Virus record (IMG/VR): IMGVR_UViG_3300050821_003797
Location: 1-21,211 of that record
Length of the DNA: 21,211 nt
Reading direction: 5' to 3' (one strand)
From: a virus
Shown: positions 7,546-13,258 of the stretch, piece by piece
Numbering within the stretch: position 1 is the first letter of the stretch
How the letters are laid out: the number at the start of each line of letters is the position of its first letter
The notes under the pieces: generated by a model
Told to the model about the DNA's origin: nothing
The model's database searches: none
What the model saw: only the letters and a program-made list of their open reading frames with translations
Made by a program: the position numbers and the translations under genes

Positions 7546-8145
7546 TCAAGTACCGAGGGTTTCTCTAGTTCCTTCCCATATGAATTGATCGAGCGGGAAG
7601 TGAGCGGCACATGCGCAACAAAAGGTGCCGCTGTAAAAACCAGGATCACGTGCGTAAGTCTCTGCCAAATCCGTTCCCATCGTAGTCGTAGAGTTGCAGG
7701 TTTTATGGCGATAGGTTCTGCGGACTGGTCTAATGAATCCCTTTGCCCGCTCTGCGGGGCATAGGACTACGTAATCCTTTTGCTGGCCGTTGGGCAATAG
7801 TTCGCGGTGGTCTGGAGTCTCTGGGTTACCGCTCGTCATGCACCGCTTGGTACGATCAACCGGAGGAATGTTCTTAAGACGTTCCTGCTCGCGCTTATTT
7901 GCCGCTTCTCTCTCGGACTCCTCTGCATGCTTGATGAGGAGCCAAGCCAGCCGGCGAGCCTGGTTAGCAGAGAAAACGATATGCTCGTACTCAATACCAC
8001 AGTTACACAGCTCCTCGGTGTTACCGCGATAGGCGCAGTTGGTCTTGTGCTGTTCCCGTTTCTTCCTATTCGGAGGGATGTTGACTACGATCTCTTCCTG
8101 CTCATTACGTCCGACTTCTAGGAAGCCCTCGATTTGATCGGTCAT
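7546..8145 (-). CDS. Cysteine-rich, probably zinc-binding protein
   Basis: A 199-residue protein with two Cys-rich ends: CAYRGNTEELCNCG at about 37-50, and about 150-185 with C...TYARDPGFYSGTFCCACAAHFPLDQFIW. The C-terminal pattern (ETYARDP.FY..TFC..C..HFP....W.G) is one I know from short uncharacterised phage and bacterial proteins and looks like a zinc ribbon. A charged helix lies between them (EESEREAANKREQERLK). The ATG overlaps the previous TAA by one base, with AGGAG upstream. The function is unknown; it is probably a structural metal-binding protein rather than an enzyme. Confidence 0.7.
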   Translation of the reverse strand: MTDQIEGFLEVGRNEQEEIVVNIPPNRKKREQHKTNCAYRGNTEELCNCGIEYEHIVFSANQARRLAWLLIKHAEESEREAANKREQERLKNIPPVDRTKRCMTSGNPETPDHRELLPNGQQKDYVVLCPAERAKGFIRPVRRTYRHKTCNSTTTMGTDLAETYARDPGFYSGTFCCACAAHFPLDQFIWEGTRETLGT

Positions 8146-8363
8146 TAGTCATTCTCCTTGATTCGCGTAAGCGTCAGAATCTTGTCATCGTCATCTACTG
8201 CCATTGCCAGAGTCCCCATCGGGACGACTCTAAAAAGATCTGCAATTGAGATTGAGATAACACCGCCCGCATCATCAATCAGCTTACACAGGGCGGCATT
8301 TATCATGACCCGGCATTCGTCTTCGCTCCACTGTCGCTTTGATAGATTTGAGAAAGTCATCAT
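8145..8363 (-). CDS. Small unknown protein
   Basis: A 72-residue protein with an N-terminal helix (SEDECRVMINAALCKLIDDAG) and a beta-rich second half (VISISIADLFRVVPMG...KILTLTRI). The start overlaps the stop of the preceding gene (TAATGATG). No family is recognised. It is part of an uninterrupted leftward operon. Confidence 0.6.
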   Translation of the reverse strand: MMTFSNLSKRQWSEDECRVMINAALCKLIDDAGGVISISIADLFRVVPMGTLAMAVDDDDKILTLTRIKEND

Positions 8364-8758
8364 TAGAATATTGGTGGAGGCGGAAGTTTGGTTTCTTTCG
8401 CCAACTCCACTCGCTGCTGGGACTCGGCGTACATGTCGGCTATGGCTTCAAGCGCAAACGCAATCCTCTCCATTGCCCGTTCGTCTTTGGCGATGCTATC
8501 GGCGATATCAATCGGGCGGTGAACAGGTGGAGCGGATTCAATGACTGGCGGAACGACCTCTGGCTCGAACTGCATACGCCCCACTGCAACCGACATCCAG
8601 AACCAATCCTTTTGCTCGGTCGTGAGCGTGTCCCACTTTTCCCGCGTCATCTCACGATCCGCCAATTCCTGACGCGACACCGGGAGCCACTTACCCCCAA
8701 CCCAAAGCTCCACGCTGTCATCGCTCAGAATCAACTCGTCCTGGTCCACGCAGTCCAC
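8363..8758 (-). CDS. Unknown acidic protein
   Basis: A 131-residue protein. The N-terminus (about 10-65) is mixed, with several tryptophans (VELWVGGKWLPVSRQELADREM...KDWFWMSVAVG). A proline-rich hinge (about 70-85) leads to a helix at about 88-120 (DERAMERIAFALEAIADMYAES), and it ends in PPPPIF. The GTG start is one base past the previous stop. No family is recognised. A small phage virion or chaperone-like protein is possible from context. Confidence 0.6.
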   Translation of the reverse strand: MDCVDQDELILSDDSVELWVGGKWLPVSRQELADREMTREKWDTLTTEQKDWFWMSVAVGRMQFEPEVVPPVIESAPPVHRPIDIADSIAKDERAMERIAFALEAIADMYAESQQRVELAKETKLPPPPIF

Positions 8759-8759
8759 G

Positions 8760-9026
8760 TCAGTTCACCGGCCCCGGTTCTGGTTTTTGCAACACCAGCA
8801 TATTACCTAGCAGCGACCCCGCCTGATACTGAATCGGAATCGAAACTGAGACTGTGATCGTTCCGTTGAGATTGAGTGGCTTGTCATCCGGCCCCATGAG
8901 TGTTCCTGCGGCTTGTATGTCCGTAACTTGAAAGATCAGCGCCGCTTCCTGCAGAGCGACTCTCACAAGATCATCCTTGTGAATTGTGTTCCCAATCGCA
9001 TCCACTGGCCAAGCATCTTGCGTCAT
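8760..9026 (-). CDS. Small beta-rich protein
   Basis: An 88-residue protein starting at the ATG at 9026, chosen over an upstream in-frame ATG because GGAGG lies 5 nt before it. The sequence is mostly beta (GNTIHKDDLVRVALQEAALIFQ..., then TITVSVSIPI), with a small-barrel look typical of phage accessory proteins. It ends in a Pro-rich tail. A terminator-like hairpin lies just upstream of it (9042-9071), so it may be expressed at a different level from the Ig-like gene before it. Confidence 0.6.
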   Translation of the reverse strand: MTQDAWPVDAIGNTIHKDDLVRVALQEAALIFQVTDIQAAGTLMGPDDKPLNLNGTITVSVSIPIQYQAGSLLGNMLVLQKPEPGPVN

Positions 9027-9041
9027 CAAAGCCTCCAAGAG

Positions 9042-9071
9042 AAAAATACGGGCAGCATGACTGCCACCCGT
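9042..9071 (-). terminator. Intra-operon terminator-like hairpin
   Basis: Read leftward, ACGGG...CCCGT (arms 9067-9071 and 9048-9052) encloses a further CAG/CTG pairing with a 3-nt bulge, followed by ATTTTTC. It sits in the 54-nt gap after the Ig-like gene and could partially terminate, leaving high expression of the first two genes of the operon. Confidence 0.45.
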
Positions 9072-9080
9072 AACCAACAG

Positions 9081-9497
9081 TTAGTTCGCAACCAAAGACA
9101 ATGTTGCAGAAGACGCCGTCTCAACCACGGTAATCGTGTCCGAAGCGGTCAGATTGTTCGCCGAATCTACTCCTGTAATCGTTGCCTTGGCCGATCCCCC
9201 AGTAGCCGCGACCCCAGTCACCAACCCCGAGTTCGGATCTACTGTCGCCACTGTCGAATCACTCGACGTGAACGTCACCGGACCCGCACTGGGCAGCTTA
9301 TCCCCTGTCCCGTTCGGCCCCGACCACTCTTGAAAGTTACTACTCGCTGTTTTTCCTACCAGAATTGTTGCCGGCATTCGACTCTCCTTTTGTTTGAAAT
9401 GTAACGTCGCCGATAGCCGAGGTCGCAGCACTGCATAAATCCGCTCCTCCACCACCAGTATTCTTTCCAGCAGCTTAATCTTTTCCAAATCTAACAT
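9081..9497 (-). CDS. Ig-like (BIG2-type) domain protein
   Basis: The C-terminal ~98 residues form a bacterial Ig-like fold: VTFTSSDSTVATVDPNSGLVTG is the classic BIG2 signature, followed by AKATITGVDSANN and a final DTITVVE strand. Such domains decorate phage heads or tails and bind surface sugars or matrix. Two starts are plausible: ATG 9497 (AAGGTGG upstream), giving an extra 40-residue helix (LEKIKLLERILVVEERI), and ATG 9377, with a better AAGGAG site, giving a 98-residue single-domain protein. The longer form is given because the extra helix looks coded. The gene is near the operon head and just before a terminator-like hairpin, consistent with an abundant virion protein. Confidence 0.75.
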   Translation of the reverse strand: MLDLEKIKLLERILVVEERIYAVLRPRLSATLHFKQKESRMPATILVGKTASSNFQEWSGPNGTGDKLPSAGPVTFTSSDSTVATVDPNSGLVTGVAATGGSAKATITGVDSANNLTASDTITVVETASSATLSLVAN

Positions 9498-9523
9498 GTC
9501 ATCCCCACCTTGTATGAGAACTC

Positions 9524-9829
9524 TTATTTCGCTCCCTTTTTCAAAACGCACGCCCCACAGTCGCAATTAATGGCGTGAGGTGGGCCGTAGTATGGTCGGT
9601 CCACAACACTCAACGCGCGCACTGACTGTACTTGAATAACTGGACTCGCGACTCGCTTTTTTATCATCTCACGCTTAGGAACCCGAACTACTACATCGTT
9701 CCCCGCAGTCGAAGCTGACTTCAAGACCGCGATGATCCACTCCCTCTGTCTTACCCCAGCCTTCGCCGCCGCTACATTCACGTCTCTCAATAACTCTTCC
9801 CCAACATTCCTCACGTGAATATCCGGCAT
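9524..9829 (-). CDS. Ribbon-helix-helix protein heading the leftward operon
   Basis: A 101-residue protein. Residues 1-42 (MPDIHVRNVGEELLRDVNV, then AAAKAGVRQREWIIAVLKSA) match the RHH (CopG/Arc-type) pattern of one strand then two helices, which dimerise and bind DNA with the strand. The remainder is a basic linker and a C-terminal CDCGAC motif that may hold a metal or disulfide. There is no Shine-Dalgarno sequence. A -10-like GATAAT ends nine bases before the ATG, suggesting leaderless translation. As first gene of the packaging operon it is a good candidate for an autoregulator. Confidence 0.8.
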   Translation of the reverse strand: MPDIHVRNVGEELLRDVNVAAAKAGVRQREWIIAVLKSASTAGNDVVVRVPKREMIKKRVASPVIQVQSVRALSVVDRPYYGPPHAINCDCGACVLKKGAK

Positions 9830-9837
9830 TTATTACT

Positions 9838-9865
9838 GATTATCATGATTATCGTGTTGAGTCAA
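9838..9865 (-). promoter_or_regulatory. Candidate promoter of the packaging operon
   Basis: On the minus strand, TTGACT (9865-9860), a 15-bp spacer and GATAAT (9844-9839) lie just upstream of the RHH gene start at 9829. The -10 overlaps two direct copies of GATTATC (9838-9844 and 9847-9853) with a 9-bp period and the palindrome ATCATGAT. Such short repeats are the kind of site RHH dimers bind. The spacer is shorter than ideal. Confidence 0.45.
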
Positions 9866-10288
9866 TTTTTACATGAATTTTTTGAGTTGGTATCAACAGA
9901 CCCAAAGGTGGACTCCGCCGTACCGTGGTGTCTTGGGCGGACAACTCAACGGTTCCGCATGGTCGTTGGCATAGATCAGCCTACAGAGGAACCGCGTCCG
10001 ACTGCCAGCGATAGCCAAACCTTCGTGCCCCACGCGCCCGCTATGCTCCCATTCCCGCATGTACAGCGTTATCTAGGCTTAGGACATCGGTCACGAGCAA
10101 CCAGGCCACGGCTAAGGACAATGGGGTTATCGCTAATTCACCAGAATTGGCAAACGAGAGGACAAGCAGTGCTCGGGACACACGCCAATCAAGCATTTCC
10201 CGCGCTGCGCGAGCGCAAACCTACATCGCAAACGCCCGCAAACCTTCGTGATTGCGAAGGATACTCTCGCGCACGGATAGTTCTGGAG
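9866..10288. other. Gene-free divergent region with short repeats
   Basis: No credible gene. The one long open frame has a composition unlike its neighbours. Visible structure includes three CGCAAAC direct repeats (10214-10220, 10227-10233, 10237-10243), an exact 11-mer repeat AAACCTTCGTG (10017-10027 and 10240-10250), near-repeats GGCTTAGGACA/GGCTAAGGACA (10076, 10110), a perfect 6-bp hairpin at 10243-10260, and a TCCGCC/GGCGGA stem (9914-9941). It lies at the strand switch between late and early-type blocks, so an origin, a control region or an RNA gene is possible. The sequence alone does not decide. Confidence 0.4.
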
Positions 10289-10308
10289 AAAAATGGCGCA
10301 TTGCGCCA
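10289..10308 (-). terminator. Terminator of the zinc-ribbon gene
   Basis: Read leftward, TGGCGCA-A-TGCGCCA (10294-10308) is followed immediately by TTTTT (10293-10289). It lies 13 bases after the stop of the zinc-ribbon gene, a compact intrinsic terminator that isolates this gene from the region to the left. Confidence 0.6.
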
Positions 10309-10321
10309 ATAAGGGATTGGG

Positions 10322-10504
10322 TTATGAAGTGGTAGGAGTTGCGCTCTTGCGCGTGGTGGTATGAAAGAACATGCGACCGCAAGACTTGCGGTTAGAGCAA
10401 CGTTGAGCGTTGTCGCTGACGGTAACTGTATCGCAAGCTGGGCACTTCCAAGCAGTTAGTTTGACTCGGATGGGTTTAACGGTGCGGGGTTGGGAAGAGT
10501 CCAT
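10322..10504 (-). CDS. Small zinc-ribbon protein
   Basis: A 60-residue basic protein with four cysteines arranged CPAC (21-24) and C36...C42 (CSNRKSC), i.e. C-x2-C-x11-C-x5-C, a zinc ribbon likely to bind nucleic acid. The start at ATG 10504 is chosen because the upstream in-frame extension would run through the promoter region. No ribosome site is seen. The gene has its own terminator (10289-10308) and faces the DUF932 gene across a 137-bp divergent region holding two operator-like dyads, so it may be a small transcription regulator. Confidence 0.6.
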   Translation of the reverse strand: MDSSQPRTVKPIRVKLTAWKCPACDTVTVSDNAQRCSNRKSCGRMFFHTTTRKSATPTTS

Positions 10505-10511
10505 GCGGACA

Positions 10512-10587
10512 TACTTACATAGTGACTGACTAATTGTCAAACACAGATACGATTTCTCTTGACAGGTTGTCAGACTCATGAAAGACT
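10512..10587. promoter_or_regulatory. Divergent promoters with two operator-like dyads
   Basis: Two 13-bp dyads of form TGAC-N5-GTCA occur at 10527-10539 and 10560-10572, 33 bp apart (about three helical turns). The right dyad overlaps a plus-strand TTGACA (10559-10564) facing the DUF932 gene. The left overlaps a minus-strand TTGACA (10540-10535) facing the zinc-ribbon gene. The -10 elements at 17-bp spacing are poor (AAGACT rightward, TAAGTA leftward). The arrangement suggests one repressor controlling both directions, perhaps with looping. Confidence 0.45.
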
Positions 10588-10641
10588 CGCAATCCTAAGA
10601 CCTGACCGAACTACACGCGGCAGGCAAAGGAGAATCAAACA

Positions 10642-11511
10642 ATGTCTTACCTTCATGACTTCGCAATTGGCGCACGAGCGAACCGAACCCAGAGCCCGCT
10701 AACCCTTGAGATGGTGCGGCAGTATGCTCCGTCTGCATTCGCCACTGCGCCGCATTCCAGCCGATCCGAGCGGTACACCTACATTCCAACCGTCAATGTC
10801 ATTGAAGGGATGATTAAAGCAGGTTTCCAGCCCTTCAGTGCATCGCAGAGCCGGTCAAGAATCGAAGGCAAGAGCGAATTTACAAAGCATATGATCCGAT
10901 TCCGCCACCAAGACGTGACCGCTGCCCTAGCGGTTGGTGACGTGATCCCAGAAGTGATTCTTGTGAACTCCCACGATGGAACTAGTGCCTACAAGCTCAT
11001 CGCTGGCATGTTCCGCTTGGTCTGCTCGAATGGTCTCATGGTCGCGGATTCGACTACGGGCAGCGTTTCCGTTATGCACAAGGGCAACATAATCGCGGAA
11101 GTAGTAGAGGCTTCCAATGAGATTATCTCTCACTCGGAAAAGGCTCTGACCGCTGTAGGCGAGTGGGGCAGACTGCAATTGACCGATGGCGAGCAACGCG
11201 CATTCGCAGAGGCAGCGCACACCGTCCGGTTCGCGGATGCGGAAGGCAAGGTGTCAACTCCGATCACGGCAGAGCAGCTATTGCGTCCGCGCCGTTCCGA
11301 GGATCACGGCTCTGACTTATGGAAAACCTTTAACCGCGTGCAAGAGAACGTAATCAAGGGCGGATTGCACGGAGTGATCCGGGATGATAACGGGCGCCGT
11401 CTCCGAGCTGTGAGCACTCGCCAGGTCAAAGGGATTGACCAAGACGTTAAACTCAACCGCGCCATGTGGCAGTTAGCCGAGCGCATGGCCGAACTGAAAC
11501 AAGCCGCCTAG
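10642..11511 (+). CDS. DUF932 phage/plasmid-like protein
   Basis: A 289-residue member of the DUF932 family found on phages and plasmids. The family signatures are clear: LVNSHDGTSAYKL at about 107-119 and GMFRLVCSNGLMV at about 122-134. The remainder is helical with a basic C-terminus. The biochemical function of the family is not established. Members are usually expressed from accessory/early regions of mobile elements. AGGAGA precedes the ATG at good spacing. It is the first gene of the plus-strand block and is followed by a hairpin (11521-11543), so it may be its own transcript. Confidence 0.85.
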   Translation: MSYLHDFAIGARANRTQSPLTLEMVRQYAPSAFATAPHSSRSERYTYIPTVNVIEGMIKAGFQPFSASQSRSRIEGKSEFTKHMIRFRHQDVTAALAVGDVIPEVILVNSHDGTSAYKLIAGMFRLVCSNGLMVADSTTGSVSVMHKGNIIAEVVEASNEIISHSEKALTAVGEWGRLQLTDGEQRAFAEAAHTVRFADAEGKVSTPITAEQLLRPRRSEDHGSDLWKTFNRVQENVIKGGLHGVIRDDNGRRLRAVSTRQVKGIDQDVKLNRAMWQLAERMAELKQAA

Positions 11512-11520
11512 GTGCGACAT

Positions 11521-11543
11521 TAGCCCGTTTCGCAGACGGGCTA
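11521..11543 (+). terminator. Terminator-like hairpin after DUF932
   Basis: TAGCCCGT (11521-11528) and ACGGGCTA (11536-11543) form a perfect 8-bp stem with a 7-nt loop, starting nine bases after the DUF932 stop. The following tract (TTGATTC) is only weakly T-rich, so termination may be partial. Confidence 0.5.
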
Positions 11544-11560
11544 TTGATTCACCTGAGCTT

Positions 11561-11573
11561 TCCAAAATTGGAG
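11561..11573. repeat. Dyad TCCAA-AA-TTGGA, second copy of the window's first 13 bases
   Basis: The 13-mer TCCAAAATTGGAG is identical at 1-13 and 11561-11573. It is a 5+5 bp dyad with an AA centre. Here it overlaps the ribosome site (GGAG) of the small gene starting at 11579, so a bound protein could control that gene. A third copy, in inverse orientation, is at 17482-17493 inside a coding region. Confidence 0.5.
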
Positions 11574-11578
11574 AACAA

Positions 11579-11773
11579 ATGGAAGCCATGACACACGAGG
11601 AAGCGCATCTATGGTCGCAGTGGTTAAACTCTCTTTCCATCCGCGCAGTTGAGGAATCCCTCTCGGACAATACAGAAATAGTGGATTGTCAGCGGATGCG
11701 CTTTGCAGTTGAGGCGTCTGCCCTGGCCTTGCGTGCTGAGTTGGTTAGAGGAGGATTTTTGTGGAAGCAGTAG
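11579..11773 (+). CDS. Small protein upstream of the recombinase
   Basis: A 64-residue, acidic, helix-rich protein (EEAHLWSQWLNSLSIRAVEESL..., AVEASALALRAELVRGG). The ATG has GGAG five bases upstream. Its 3' end overlaps the recombinase start by 13 nt, so translation is coupled. It may be a partner or regulator of the recombinase, but no family is recognised. Confidence 0.6.
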   Translation: MEAMTHEEAHLWSQWLNSLSIRAVEESLSDNTEIVDCQRMRFAVEASALALRAELVRGGFLWKQ

Positions 11774-12432
11774 CGTACATGAGATGCAGTTCCAAAGGTT
11801 CCCTAAACGGGGATACCTGGCAACGGCAGATTGCCGCAATACAGGCGTGCGCCCTAGCTCAAGGCTTCGAGCTGGCCCAAGAGTTCCGCGAGGAAGCCGT
11901 ACCGGGCAAGATGGACGAGGATCATAGACCAGCATTCCAGTTGATGATTGCATCGCTGCTCGGGAACGGATGCAGGACAATTATTGTTGAGTCCCTAGAT
12001 CGTCTGGCACGCGAGTACCGGATTCAGGAATCGCTGATTATCTATATTGCCAGCAAGGGACTCACGCTGATATCCGCGAACACTGGCGAGAATATTACCG
12101 AGGCCATGATGGGCGATCCCATGCGTCGGGCTCTGGTGCAGATTCAAGGAATCCTAGCGGAGTTGGATAAAAACATGATCGTGGCCAAACTCCGCAAGGC
12201 CAGAGAACGGAACAAAATAAGCAACGGCCGCTGCGAAGGTCGCAAGCCCTTTGGGATGAAACCGGGGGAATCGCTGGTGCTGGAGCACATCCGAAAGTAC
12301 CGAGCACAAGGTTATCAATACTGGTCTATCGCGGAATGGCTGAATGCTGAAGGCCACAAAACCCGCTACGGAAAGAAGTGGCACGCGGGAACTGTGGCCA
12401 AGATTCTTGCGCGGGAAAAGAAGACCGCATGA
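11761..12432 (+). CDS. Small serine recombinase (resolvase/invertase family)
   Basis: A 223-residue site-specific recombinase. The resolvase domain (1-~150) has the nucleophile in AYMRCSS (Ser10, with Arg8), WQRQIAAIQ, and the active-site ESLDRLAREYR (Arg81 and Arg84), followed by the long E-helix (GDPMRRALVQIQGILAELDKN). The C-terminal ~65 residues (GRCEGRKPFG, then a helix, IAEWLNAEGHKTRYGKKWHAGTV) resemble the start of the Recombinase domain and a small HTH. The large zinc-bearing region of phage integrases is absent. It could resolve multimers, invert DNA or act as a minimal integrase. The GTG start has GGAGG six bases upstream. Confidence 0.9.
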   Translation: MEAVAYMRCSSKGSLNGDTWQRQIAAIQACALAQGFELAQEFREEAVPGKMDEDHRPAFQLMIASLLGNGCRTIIVESLDRLAREYRIQESLIIYIASKGLTLISANTGENITEAMMGDPMRRALVQIQGILAELDKNMIVAKLRKARERNKISNGRCEGRKPFGMKPGESLVLEHIRKYRAQGYQYWSIAEWLNAEGHKTRYGKKWHAGTVAKILAREKKTA

Positions 12433-12617
12433 ATAAGTTGATGGACAAAATCGCTAGGAACATCATGAAACCTTCCGTGATGTTCCGGTTTTTGAACCAT
12501 ACACAGTTTTATTGTCGCGTACCGGGATGTAAGCGGTTTGCTGGCAGGCGCCCACTTTGCCGCAAACATCAGGGAAGTACTAAATTCCAGTACCTCTCTA
12601 ACAAGAGAGCCGTATGA
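12429..12617 (+). CDS. Zinc-finger-like small protein
   Basis: A 62-residue basic protein joined to the recombinase by an ATGA overlap. The centre reads YCRVPGCKRFAGRRPLCRKH, a C-x4-C...C-x2-H cluster that can hold one zinc, with basic flanks and an N-terminal helix. Nucleic-acid binding is likely, and it may assist the recombinase. The start at 12429 is chosen from the overlap; a longer reading frame upstream would lie inside the recombinase gene. Confidence 0.6.
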   Translation: MNKLMDKIARNIMKPSVMFRFLNHTQFYCRVPGCKRFAGRRPLCRKHQGSTKFQYLSNKRAV

Positions 12618-12724
12618 CCAAGGAATTTTTGAGGATCACCGTAGCCGTTTGTCTGTTCGTGTTCGGGATTGCGTCCTTTGTGCTCGGATGCGAGCTTCGG
12701 GCTTTGTTTGTCAGTTACAGATAA
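12614..12724 (+). CDS. 36-residue single-pass membrane peptide
   Basis: The ATG overlaps the preceding stop (ATGA). The product begins MTKEFLRI and continues with a hydrophobic segment at about 8-24 (TVAVCLFVFGIASFVLG), then C25 and a short basic end (ELRALFVSYR). It is a typical tiny phage membrane protein. The VLGC could be read as a poor lipobox, which would make it an Rz1-like lipopeptide, but position -2 is atypical and no Rz partner is seen. Confidence 0.5.
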   Translation: MTKEFLRITVAVCLFVFGIASFVLGCELRALFVSYR

Positions 12725-12755
12725 AAATCCTCCAGCTTTGGAATAGTGAGGCAAC

Positions 12756-12995
12756 ATGCGCGCCGCTGACCTGATTACCGACGATGGAACCGTGAGGCCG
12801 TTTGTGGTCGAGTGTCGCCGTGGTCTCACGCATTGGCAGTGGAGAGCATCGGACACCTGGAATAAGTGGCAAAACTCTTGGCTGCCGTCTATCGAGGATT
12901 TCTCTCGCCTCAAGTCTGACATGCAACTCATTAGGCCAGAATCGCTCATCATTTGGCCGGAAGAAGATGGACAATTCACTTGGGAGGACTGCTGA
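12756..12995 (+). CDS. Small Trp-rich protein, unknown
   Basis: A 79-residue protein with six tryptophans (HWQWRASDTWNKWQNSW and later), acidic at the C-terminus (PEEDGQFTWEDC). GAGG lies four bases before the ATG. It may be a small beta-sandwich or surface-binding protein. No family is recognised. Confidence 0.6.
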   Translation: MRAADLITDDGTVRPFVVECRRGLTHWQWRASDTWNKWQNSWLPSIEDFSRLKSDMQLIRPESLIIWPEEDGQFTWEDC

Positions 12996-12997
12996 TT

Positions 12998-13258
12998 ATG
13001 CTCGCATGGGGAGAAAGTAAGGGAGCGCTGCTGAATCGGCGTCTCCATGAATTAAACGATGGAACTAGCCCAGTCAGAGAAGACCCTGACTGGTACTGGT
13101 ACTCACTCGGCATCGAAGTATCGAACGCACCGGAAGATGACAAGGAGCACGGAATACCGGTCTGGCTTGGCTGGGGTATCGCGTTTCTTGTTGGCGCGGC
13201 AATTTGGACTGTGTTAATTTGGGCGGCAACGGAGGGGTACAAACATGTTGGACGTTAA
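12998..13258 (+). CDS. Small protein with C-terminal membrane anchor
   Basis: An 86-residue protein: a polar N-terminal ~55 residues (DWYWYSLGIEV, EDDKEHG) and one transmembrane helix at about 58-77 (PVWLGWGIAFLVGAAIWTVLIW), followed by a short basic tail. The ATG at 12998 is two bases past the previous stop; GGAGG lies about ten bases upstream. It overlaps the propeller gene by 14 nt, so membrane anchor and secreted propeller are probably made together. Cell-surface or superinfection function is a possibility only. Confidence 0.6.
   Translation: MLAWGESKGALLNRRLHELNDGTSPVREDPDWYWYSLGIEVSNAPEDDKEHGIPVWLGWGIAFLVGAAIWTVLIWAATEGYKHVGR

Noticed and set aside
10214-10243. CRISPR array
   Set aside because: Repeats are only 7 bases with unequal 3-6 base spacers.
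9815-10312. 165-residue plus-strand frame with a membrane-like start
   Set aside because: It overlaps the leaderless RHH start, has no ribosome site, and beyond residue ~35 its Pro/Arg/Thr/Gln-rich composition is unlike neighbouring genes. The DNA shows repeats and hairpins instead.
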